DNA of 10,233 nucleotides. Source: Alphaproteobacteria bacterium. GTDB lineage: Bacteria; Pseudomonadota; Alphaproteobacteria; ATCC43930; CGMCC-115725. The notes beneath the pieces are model-generated. The model did not search any database. It was not told the DNA's origin and saw only the letters and a program-made list of their open reading frames with translations. The position numbers were made by a program, and so were the translations under genes. This document shows, in pieces, positions 1-6,313 of this stretch. The stretch's first letter is position 1, and every line of letters starts with the position of its first letter. The DNA is taken from the NCBI GenBank assembly GCA_030039815.1, contig JASHUW010000349.1:1-10233 (forward strand), written 5' to 3'.

Positions 1-73
1 CGGACACCCATACCGACGCGGCCGGGTCGAGCGCCTTGCGCTGCGCGATGTCGGCGTCGCCCTGCCCGCGCAT
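1..73 (-). CDS. addA: AddA, helicase-nuclease subunit, N-terminal fragment (cut by window edge)
   Basis: Only the first 24 codons are present. Read on the minus strand from the ATG at 73 they give a short polar stretch followed by QRKALDPAASVWVS. This matches the opening of alphaproteobacterial AddA, a UvrD-type helicase with a C-terminal RecB-like nuclease, just before its Walker A loop (usually ASAGTGKT). The Walker A itself lies outside the window. The start is fixed by the junction TGATG, where the A of the ATG is also the last base of the addB stop codon. That one-base overlap implies coupled translation of the two subunits of the AddAB double-strand-break repair enzyme. The identification rests on a short peptide plus position directly after addB, so it is firm by context but thin by sequence. 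Confidence 0.85.
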   Translation of the reverse strand, partial: MRGQGDADIAQRKALDPAASVWVS

Positions 74-3018
74 CACCACTCGTCCTCGCTCTCGGTGAGA
101 CGTTCGAGATGCGCATAATCGGAATAGCGCGGCCGCCACCTCGCGATCGGCACCGCGCGGTACGGCATCGCCGGATCGTCGTAGCGCGCGATGTGCACGC
201 GGATCGCGGCCAGCACCTGTGTGATCAGTGCCGCCGGCTCGTCGCTTGCCGGGTCGACGATGCCGGCCGGATTGCCGCCGCCGAGCTTCCAGTGCTGCAG
301 CGTCGCGACCGGTGCCGCGGCAATGCCGTCAAACCCCCCGGCGGCGGCGATCGCCCCTTCGAGCGGCAGCTGCACCGCGATCGCCGCGGCGATGTCCTGC
401 TTGCGCGGTACCGACCCGGTCTTGTAGTCGATCACCGCCAGCTCGCCGGAGGCAAGCTGATCGACCCGATCGGCGCGCGCGATGATCGTGAAGCTGCCGC
501 CCGGGGTGTCGATCGCGATCTTGCCCTCGACCTCGCTGCGGCTTTCGGCAATTCCGGCGCGCCGTGCTTGCTCCTCGGCGACGAACCAGCGGGCGATCCG
601 CTCGAAGCGCGGCCACCAGAATGCCCAGGCGCTCGGCCGCGACAGCAACGAGCCGAATTTCCATTCGCCGATCTCGAGCAGCTCGCGCTCGGCATGCGCC
701 GGCAGGTCATGCGGATGGCGGCGGACAAACTCGGCGAGCGCGTTGTGGATCGCGATGCCGAGATCGGCGCGGTCGGGGTCGGCATCGAGCGCGTCGAGCG
801 CCTTGAGCCTGAGGATGTGCTTCGCGTAGACGGCGTAGGGGTCGCGCCGCCAGGTCTCGATCTCGGTGACGGGCAGCTGGCGCGGACGGGACGCGAGCGG
901 TGGCCGCGGCTCGGGACGCGGTAGCGGTTGCAGTTCGTGCGGCTGATCGCTCAGCGCGGCGGCCGCGGCGATCTCCGGGTCGGGGCCCAGCCGGGCTTCG
1001 AGGCCGACCGCGCGCAGCACCGCATCGAGCCGCAACAACCAGCGCGACGGCACGGTCGGCGCGCCTTCCTGGCGCGCGGCGCGGGTCAGCGCCACTTCGG
1101 GCGCGCCCAGCGCCTGTACGAAATCGTGCGCGGCCATGCCAATCGCCCGCTCGGGCAGGGCGATGCCGAATTCGGCCCGCATCGGCCGCGACATCCACGG
1201 ATCGGCCGGAACCGGGCCGGGCCAAGTGCCCTCGTTGAGCCCGCCGAGCACGACCAGATCGGCCTGCTGCAGCCGCGCTTCGACCAGACCCCAGATCGCC
1301 AGGCGCGGGTGCCGACCATAAGCGGGGCGTACCACGCGACCCGCGGACAGCGCCTCGAACAGCGCCGGATAGTGTCGCCCCGGCAGCTCGGGGAAGTCGC
1401 GCGCCGCGTCGAGCAGATCGTGGCAGAATGTGGCGGCGACCTCACCCGCCGCCTCGCGCCACAGACGTGCCCGGCCGTTCGCGTCACGGCCGGGGAGATT
1501 GGTTTGGGCGAACCGTTCGGCCGCCGTGATATGCGCGCTCGCCAGTCCCACGACGCTTGCTTCTTCTGCCCCAAGCAGCGCCGGCAAGTCGCCGAGACAG
1601 AATTCGAGCCGGTCGATGAACCGGCGCAGCTCGTGATCGTCGCCGCGCAGCGCGTCGCGCAAGCCTTTGAGGCCAGGCGCCGGGCGCGGTCCGCGGATGC
1701 GGTCTTCGAGCCGGCGCGCCAGTTCGCGAAATTCCTCGGGCGCGAGCCCGCCCGCCGCCAGCGGATGCTTGAGCGCCGCCAGCAGTGGCACCGGCGCCAG
1801 CTCGCTCGCCGCCATCTCGAGCACCAGGCGCAGGAACGCGCCGGGTGGGGTGCGCGGCAGCGGCAGACCGGCGGAATCGTCGATATCGATCTGCCAGCGG
1901 CGCAATTCGGCGGCGACGCGGCGCGCCAGCTCGCGGTCCGGCGTTACCAGCGCCGCCGTCGCGCCCGGCTCTTCAAGCTTGCGGCGCAGCAGCAGCGCGA
2001 TCGTCACCGCCTCCTGCTGCGGGCTCGCGCAATCGTAGCGGCTGAGCCCGGCCAGTACGCTTTCCGGCTCCGGGCGCAGGTTACGCCAGGCATCGGTAAG
2101 GTTTGCCGGACGCAGCGCCTCCGACACCAGGCGCAGCCGCGTGCCGCGTTCGCTTGTCCCTTCCGGCTGCCACTCGCTTACGTCGTCGGCGCCGAGCTCT
2201 AGCCGGTCGAGCAGTCGCGCCAGCAGGTATTGCGGGTGCGCCGGATCATCGGCGATCGCTTCCCACTGGCCCGGCGCGGCGGCCCGATCGAGCCCCGGCA
2301 GGATCACCACGCCGTGCTCCAGCCCGGCCACCACCCCGGTCAGCTCTTCGAGCGCCGGGATGCCGCCGACCAATCCGGCGGCGATCACCGGATCGCGCGG
2401 CGGCGTCTTGCGCCACGCCTCGGCTTGGCGCAGCAGCAGCCGGTTGCGGCGTTCCGCCGGGTCGAGCGCGCCTTCGGCCGCGAGGATCGCCGGCCACCGG
2501 CCCGGCAGCAGGTCGAGAAAGCGCAGCACGACCTGCCAGTGTTCGGCGAGATCGAGGGGGGCCAGCTTCGCGAGCTCGGCAAAGCTCGCGCCATCGGTCG
2601 CCGCGGCGTCGATCAACCGGGAGAGCGCTGCGGCGAGCCCCGCCGCCTGGCCCGGCAGCAGCGCCTGCTCGCCGTCGCTCCATTCGAGCACCAGCCGGGT
2701 CAGCAGCAGGCGCCGCCGCAGTTCCGGGATCGTTGGCGGCACGGCAAGCGTCTCGTCGTCGGCGAACTCGAATTCGTCGGCGTCGAGATCGCCAATCGGC
2801 CTCATTCGCGGCAGCAGGAGCGGTGCGCCGGGGTCGCCGCCCTCGCCGGTGAGGCGCAGGAACGCTTCGCGCAGGCTGCGTGCCGCGCGCCGCGTCGGCA
2901 GCAGTACCGTCATCCGCGGCAGGCGCAGCGGGTCGCCGCCGGCCAACGCCACCAGCCCCTTCGCCAGGGTCGCGAGAAACGGCCGGTCGGCGGCGATGGT
3001 GTAGATGTGCGGGTGCAC
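73..3018 (-). CDS. addB: AddB, double-strand-break repair helicase-nuclease subunit, alphaproteobacterial type
   Basis: A protein of 981 residues, close to the family's usual length. AddB pairs with AddA to unwind and resect DNA ends and hand them to RecA; it acts in the cytoplasm on DNA. The N-terminal half is a degenerate superfamily-1 helicase fold (LLPTRRAARSLREAF near residue 40) with no visible Walker A. The family motif LNEGTWP sits at about 594-600. The C-terminal RecB-type nuclease shows H758 (GIAIHNAL), D850 (ARADRVD), D864-Y-K866 (IDYKTG) and QLPLE just after, so the catalytic set looks intact. There is no cysteine in the last 260 or so residues, so the Fe-S cluster of Bacillus AddB is absent. 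The start is GTG, 14 nt after the murU stop, with GGGG seven bases upstream as a weak ribosome site. The gene ends in a one-base overlap with addA. The long plus-strand frames lying over it are shadows of GC-rich coding sequence. Confidence 0.95.
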   Translation of the reverse strand: MHPHIYTIAADRPFLATLAKGLVALAGGDPLRLPRMTVLLPTRRAARSLREAFLRLTGEGGDPGAPLLLPRMRPIGDLDADEFEFADDETLAVPPTIPELRRRLLLTRLVLEWSDGEQALLPGQAAGLAAALSRLIDAAATDGASFAELAKLAPLDLAEHWQVVLRFLDLLPGRWPAILAAEGALDPAERRNRLLLRQAEAWRKTPPRDPVIAAGLVGGIPALEELTGVVAGLEHGVVILPGLDRAAAPGQWEAIADDPAHPQYLLARLLDRLELGADDVSEWQPEGTSERGTRLRLVSEALRPANLTDAWRNLRPEPESVLAGLSRYDCASPQQEAVTIALLLRRKLEEPGATAALVTPDRELARRVAAELRRWQIDIDDSAGLPLPRTPPGAFLRLVLEMAASELAPVPLLAALKHPLAAGGLAPEEFRELARRLEDRIRGPRPAPGLKGLRDALRGDDHELRRFIDRLEFCLGDLPALLGAEEASVVGLASAHITAAERFAQTNLPGRDANGRARLWREAAGEVAATFCHDLLDAARDFPELPGRHYPALFEALSAGRVVRPAYGRHPRLAIWGLVEARLQQADLVVLGGLNEGTWPGPVPADPWMSRPMRAEFGIALPERAIGMAAHDFVQALGAPEVALTRAARQEGAPTVPSRWLLRLDAVLRAVGLEARLGPDPEIAAAAALSDQPHELQPLPRPEPRPPLASRPRQLPVTEIETWRRDPYAVYAKHILRLKALDALDADPDRADLGIAIHNALAEFVRRHPHDLPAHAERELLEIGEWKFGSLLSRPSAWAFWWPRFERIARWFVAEEQARRAGIAESRSEVEGKIAIDTPGGSFTIIARADRVDQLASGELAVIDYKTGSVPRKQDIAAAIAVQLPLEGAIAAAGGFDGIAAAPVATLQHWKLGGGNPAGIVDPASDEPAALITQVLAAIRVHIARYDDPAMPYRAVPIARWRPRYSDYAHLERLTESEDEW

Positions 3019-3032
3019 CTTTTGACCCCGCG

Positions 3033-3761
3033 TCAGCGCGCGGTCCGCAACTCGGCGAGGCGGGCGCGGGTGCGGTCGAGACCCTCAGGCGTGCCGACAT
3101 GGAACCACTCGCCGTCATGGACGATGGCGGCGAGACGGCCGGCATCTTCGGCGCGGTCGTAAAGCCGTTTCAGCGAGAACACGGTATCGTCGACGCCGCC
3201 GAACAATCGGCGGTGCAGGATCTGGATGCCGGCGAAGATATAGGGCGCGATCTCGCGTTCGCCGCGGCGGCGCGGCGTGCCGGCAGCATCGAGGAAGTAG
3301 TCGCCCCGTCCCTCATAGCCAATCGCCGTGACCGTGCGCTGCAGCAGCAGCACCGCGTCGAGCTTCTTCGGATTGAACGCGGAGGCGAGCCGGCGCAGCG
3401 CCGGCTGGAGCGCGTCGAGCCACATGATGTCGCCATTGACGACAAAGAAGCTGTCGCCGAGCAGGGGCAGCGCGTGTTTCACGCCACCGCCGGTTTCGAG
3501 CAGCGTCTCCTCGCGCGAGAGCTCGATGCGCGGCCGCGAACGGCGGGCGAGTCGCGCGGCGATCATGTCGCCTTTGTAGTGCAGGTTGACGACGACGCGC
3601 TCGACGCCTGCCGCTTCCAGCCGCTCGATCGCGTGGTCGAGCAGGGTTTGGCCGGCAATCTCGATCAGCGGCTTCGGCAAGTGGTCGCTCACCGGGCGCA
3701 TGCGCGTGCCGAGCCCGGCGGCCAGCACCATTGCCGAGGTTGGCGAGTTTGCTCCGCTCAC
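3033..3761 (-). CDS. murU: MurU-type nucleotidyltransferase (N-acetylmuramate-1-phosphate uridylyltransferase)
   Basis: A protein of 242 residues in the sugar-phosphate nucleotidyltransferase family. The proposed reaction is MurNAc-1-phosphate plus UTP to UDP-MurNAc, the last step of the cell-wall recycling route that bypasses de novo synthesis. Visible motifs are the nucleotide-binding loop VLAAGLGTRMRP at about 12-23, LPKPL just after, LETGGGVKHAL, the metal-binding VNGD, and a C-terminal FHVGTPEGL. The last has His where the Pseudomonas-type motif reads DVGTPE. The start is set at the GTG of a GTGA overlap with the amgK stop. An internal ATG at 3731 would begin directly at MVLAAGLG and is the main alternative. 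The substrate is inferred mainly from the adjacent kinase gene; from sequence alone a glucose-1-phosphate or mannose-1-phosphate transferase would also be possible. Confidence 0.88.
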   Translation of the reverse strand: MSGANSPTSAMVLAAGLGTRMRPVSDHLPKPLIEIAGQTLLDHAIERLEAAGVERVVVNLHYKGDMIAARLARRSRPRIELSREETLLETGGGVKHALPLLGDSFFVVNGDIMWLDALQPALRRLASAFNPKKLDAVLLLQRTVTAIGYEGRGDYFLDAAGTPRRRGEREIAPYIFAGIQILHRRLFGGVDDTVFSLKRLYDRAEDAGRLAAIVHDGEWFHVGTPEGLDRTRARLAELRTAR

Positions 3762-4762
3762 GCCGCGTCCCGACGATCGGGTATGCGCCGCACCGCGAGC
3801 GGCAGATGCCGATCGATCCAACGGCCGAGCCGGCGCAGCGCCGGTTCCCGCAGGTCGGCTTCGAGCAGCCGCCAGACGCGGGGGACGTGGACGAGATATT
3901 GCGGCTTGCCGTCGCGCCGCCAGAGCCGGGTGAAGATGCCGATGATCTTGGCGTTGCGCTGCGCCGCGAGGATCGCCGCCGCGCGGTGGAACTCGCCGCG
4001 GTCGATGCCCGGAAACGCCGCGAGATACCGTTCGGTCATCGCCTCGCGCAATGCCGCCGGCACGTCGCGTCGCGCGTCTTCGAGCAGCGAGACGAGGTCA
4101 TAGCTCGCCGGACCGGCCCGCGCGTCCTGGAAGTCTAAGAGGCCGCAGCCTTGTATTCCGCTGCGCCCTTCGAGCAGCATCAAATTGTCGACATGGTAGT
4201 CGCGCAGCACCAAGGTTGGCGCGCCGGTCTCGATCAACGGCACCAACTCGCGCCACAGCGCCAGATACTCGTCTTGCGCTTCCCGCGACAGCGGCGCGCC
4301 GAGCACCGCCGGCGCGTACCATTCGATCAATAGCGCCGCCTCGCGCAGCAGCGCCTCCTCATCATAATGAGGCAGCGCCGGCGGTTGGGCCACAGCGCGC
4401 TGCAACGCGACCAGCGTGTCGATCGCCAGCATATAGAGCTGCGTCTCGTCGGCGCCGCGTGCCAGCAGCCGCGTATAGGTGTCGTCGCCGAAATCCTCGA
4501 TCAACAGCATGCCGAGCTCGGCGTCCTCGGCGAAGATCTCCGGCGCGCTGAGGCCGTGACCGCGCAGCATCTCGGCGACCGTGACATACGGGCGGACATC
4601 CTCGTGCGGCGGTGGCGCATCCATCAGCACCGCGCGGCGCTCGCCGTCGATCAGCCGGAAATAGCGGCGGAACGAAGCGTCGGCAGCCAGCGGTGCCGAA
4701 GCGACGTCGCGCCAGCCGGCCATGGCGAGAAACCCGGCGATCGCCGCCTGGCGCGCCATCAT
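3758..4762 (-). CDS. amgK: AmgK-type sugar kinase (N-acetylmuramate/N-acetylglucosamine anomeric kinase)
   Basis: A protein of 334 residues with an aminoglycoside-phosphotransferase (APH) fold. In the recycling pathway AmgK phosphorylates MurNAc or GlcNAc at C1, and MurU then makes the UDP-sugar. The catalytic loop is L-R-D188-Y-H-V-D192-N193 and the metal-binding segment is D210-F-Q-D213, both typical of the family. An N-terminal DASFRRYFRL and the LLIEDFGDDTY stretch match the nucleotide-binding lobe. The start is the first of two adjacent ATGs (4762), which forms an ATGA overlap with the tsaE stop; the second ATG at 4759 is possible. The frame stays open far upstream across tsaE and the reductase gene, but those residues are an antisense or out-of-frame shadow, not a fusion. 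The pairing with murU makes a cell-wall role far likelier than antibiotic modification, though such genes are often labelled aminoglycoside phosphotransferase. Confidence 0.9.
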   Translation of the reverse strand: MMARQAAIAGFLAMAGWRDVASAPLAADASFRRYFRLIDGERRAVLMDAPPPHEDVRPYVTVAEMLRGHGLSAPEIFAEDAELGMLLIEDFGDDTYTRLLARGADETQLYMLAIDTLVALQRAVAQPPALPHYDEEALLREAALLIEWYAPAVLGAPLSREAQDEYLALWRELVPLIETGAPTLVLRDYHVDNLMLLEGRSGIQGCGLLDFQDARAGPASYDLVSLLEDARRDVPAALREAMTERYLAAFPGIDRGEFHRAAAILAAQRNAKIIGIFTRLWRRDGKPQYLVHVPRVWRLLEADLREPALRRLGRWIDRHLPLAVRRIPDRRDAA

Positions 4763-5220
4763 GCCGCCACTGCCAGCGCGGCCAGCCGTGGCGCCCAGTC
4801 GCCCGAGCCCGACAAGATCGCTCGGCGGGCGCCCGCTTCCGCCGCGAAATGGAGCTCGATCAAAAGCCGCCGAGAGGGCAGCAAGACACCAAGCCGCTCC
4901 GGCCATTCGATGAGCGCGATGCCTTGGTCGAACGCCTCTTCGATCCCGAGCTCCCAGGCTTCCTCGGCCGCGCGCAGCCGGTAGAGATCGAAATGCCAGA
5001 CCGTGCCACCGGGCAGGTCGTAGGTCTGCACCAGTGTAAAGGTCGGGCTCGGCACGTCCTCGTTGCCGCCACGCGCCCGAATAAAGGCGCGCGCGAAGCT
5101 GGTCTTGCCCGCGCCCAGTTCGCCCTTGAGTGCGATCACGTCGCCCGGTCGCGCCAGCGCGGCGAGCCGCGCCGCGAGCGCCGCGGTGACATGTTCGTCC
5201 GGCAGGTCGACCGTCGCCAT
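4759..5220 (-). CDS. tsaE: TsaE, ATPase for tRNA t6A37 modification
   Basis: A protein of 153 residues from the chosen ATG. TsaE is the small P-loop ATPase that works with TsaB and TsaD to attach the threonylcarbamoyl group to A37 of ANN-decoding tRNAs; it is cytoplasmic and usually essential in bacteria. The Walker A is G33-E-L-G-A-G-K39-T-S. It is followed by the family blocks VPSPTFTLVQTY, HFDLYRL and ALIEWPERLG. An in-frame ATG at 5268 would add 16 residues rich in Pro, Ala and Gln with no family resemblance, and would leave only 28 bp to the divergent reductase gene. The ATG at 5220 gives normal length and room for a promoter. It is the first gene of the minus-strand operon, and its stop overlaps the amgK start by four bases. 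Confidence 0.94.
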   Translation of the reverse strand: MATVDLPDEHVTAALAARLAALARPGDVIALKGELGAGKTSFARAFIRARGGNEDVPSPTFTLVQTYDLPGGTVWHFDLYRLRAAEEAWELGIEEAFDQGIALIEWPERLGVLLPSRRLLIELHFAAEAGARRAILSGSGDWAPRLAALAVAA

Positions 5221-5227
5221 GCGTGCT

Positions 5228-5255
5228 TGTATGCCCGGCTGCGGCGCGGGGGCAA
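5228..5255 (-). promoter_or_regulatory. Candidate tsaE operon promoter
   Basis: On the minus strand TTGCCC (5255-5250) and CATACA (5233-5228) are separated by 16 bp. The expected transcription start falls at about 5220, the A of the tsaE ATG, and no Shine-Dalgarno sequence precedes that ATG. The matches to the sigma-70 consensus are modest (4/6 and 3/6), so this is a proposal. If correct, it drives tsaE-amgK-murU-addB-addA as a transcript with no leader. Confidence 0.27.
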
Positions 5256-5262
5256 CAGCGGG

Positions 5263-5290
5263 TTGCATGTCGCCGCCTTGTCTCTAAAGT
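5263..5290 (+). promoter_or_regulatory. Candidate promoter of the ferredoxin-NADP reductase gene
   Basis: TTGCAT (5263-5268) and TAAAGT (5285-5290) lie 16 bp apart. The expected start of transcription is about 5297, the A of the ATG. No ribosome binding site is visible between the -10 and the ATG. The -35 matches consensus only in TTG and the -10 in four of six bases, so confidence is low. Confidence 0.27.
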
Positions 5291-5296
5291 CGCCGC

Positions 5297-6313
5297 ATGC
5301 AAGTGGATGCGCGTACCACCGACGTGGCGATCATCGGTGCCGGGCCGGTCGGACTTTTCGCGGTGTTCGAGTGCGGCATGCTCGATATGAGGTGCCATGT
5401 GTTCGACGCGCTCGACGTGCCGGGCGGGCAGTGCGCCGCGCTTTATCCCGAGAAGCCGATCTACGACATTCCCGGCTATCCGCGAATCGACGCCGCTTTG
5501 CTGGTCGACCGCCTCCTTGAACAGGCCGCGCCGTTTGCCCCGGCCTACCATCTCGGCCACGCGGTGACGAGGCTTGACCGGGCGGGTGACGGCTTCGTCG
5601 TCACCACGGCCGGCGGCGTCCGGGTCGCGGCGCGCGCGGTGGTGATCGCGGCCGGCGGCGGCGCGTTTGGCCCCAATCGCCCGCCGCTCGACGACATCGA
5701 CGCATTCGAGGGCAAGAGCGTCTTCTACCTGGTGCGCCGGCGCGAGGACTTCCGCGGCAAGCGGGTCGTCATCGCCGGCGGTGGCGATTCCGCGGTCGAT
5801 TGGGCCTTGTCGCTCGCCGAGCTGGCTGAGCGGGTCATCGTGGTGCATCGCCGCGCCAAGTTCCGTGCCGCGCCGGAATCGCTCAGCCGGCTGCAGCATC
5901 TGGCGGAGGCCGGGCGCGTCGAGCTGGTGACCCCCTACCAGCTTGTCGGGCTCGACGGCATCGACGGTCGGCTGCGCGCGGTCGTCGTCGCCGATCTCGC
6001 CGGCAATGAGCGGCGGCTCGAGGCGGATTGCCTGCTGCCGTTTTTCGGCCTCGCGACCCAGCTTGGGCCGCTCGCCGATTGGGGCCTTGAATTCGACGAC
6101 AATCGCATTGTCGTCGATCCCGCGACCTGCGCGACCTCGCGGCCGGGCATCTTCGCGATCGGCGACATCGCGACCTATCCCGGCAAGCTCAAGCTGATCC
6201 TCAGCGGCTTTTCCGAGGCGGCGATGGCGGCGCATGCCATCCACCCGCTCGTCCATCCCGGCGAGGCGCTGCATTTCGAGTATTCGACGACGAAAGGCGT
6301 GCCGGGCGGCTAA
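5297..6313 (+). CDS. Thioredoxin-reductase-like ferredoxin/flavodoxin-NADP(+) reductase
   Basis: A protein of 338 residues, FAD- and NADPH-binding, of the YumC-like type (EC 1.18.1.2 class). It passes electrons between NADPH and a ferredoxin or flavodoxin in the cytoplasm. The FAD-binding loop is G14-A-G-P-V-G19. The family signature GGQCAALYPEKPIYDIPGYP follows. The NADPH loop is G161-G-G-D-S-A166, and H184-R-R186 suits the 2'-phosphate of NADPH. FAIGDI closes the FAD site. The CxxC active site of true thioredoxin reductases is missing, which separates this family from TrxB. It is the only plus-strand gene here. It diverges from tsaE and converges on divL, sharing four bases of stop codons (6310-6313). 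The electron partner cannot be told from this window. Confidence 0.9.
   Translation: MQVDARTTDVAIIGAGPVGLFAVFECGMLDMRCHVFDALDVPGGQCAALYPEKPIYDIPGYPRIDAALLVDRLLEQAAPFAPAYHLGHAVTRLDRAGDGFVVTTAGGVRVAARAVVIAAGGGAFGPNRPPLDDIDAFEGKSVFYLVRRREDFRGKRVVIAGGGDSAVDWALSLAELAERVIVVHRRAKFRAAPESLSRLQHLAEAGRVELVTPYQLVGLDGIDGRLRAVVVADLAGNERRLEADCLLPFFGLATQLGPLADWGLEFDDNRIVVDPATCATSRPGIFAIGDIATYPGKLKLILSGFSEAAMAAHAIHPLVHPGEALHFEYSTTKGVPGG

Noticed and set aside
928..2202. Plus-strand open frame of 424 codons opposite addB
   Set aside because: The product is Arg/Gln/Ala-rich without motifs. Long antisense frames are expected in GC-rich coding DNA, and addB is well supported on the other strand.
3762..3821. Longer MurU N-terminus beginning at 3821
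   Set aside because: The added 20 residues overlap amgK, are Ser/Arg/Ala-rich and lie outside the family fold. The GTG at 3761 gives a neat four-base overlap and a normal length.
3758..4762. Aminoglycoside resistance phosphotransferase
   Set aside because: The fold is shared, but the gene sits directly before a MurU-type transferase inside a housekeeping operon, which points to the AmgK sugar kinase.
4763..6274. Minus-strand open frame that extends amgK upstream by about 500 residues, giving an apparent 838-residue protein
   Set aside because: It runs out of frame through tsaE and antisense through the reductase gene. The extra residues are Arg/Ala/Gly-rich with no domain, and the family length and ATGA junction place the amgK start at 4762.
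5297..6313. Thioredoxin reductase (TrxB)
   Set aside because: The redox-active CxxC between the FAD and NADPH halves is absent, and the YPEKPIYDIPGYP signature belongs to the ferredoxin-NADP reductase branch.
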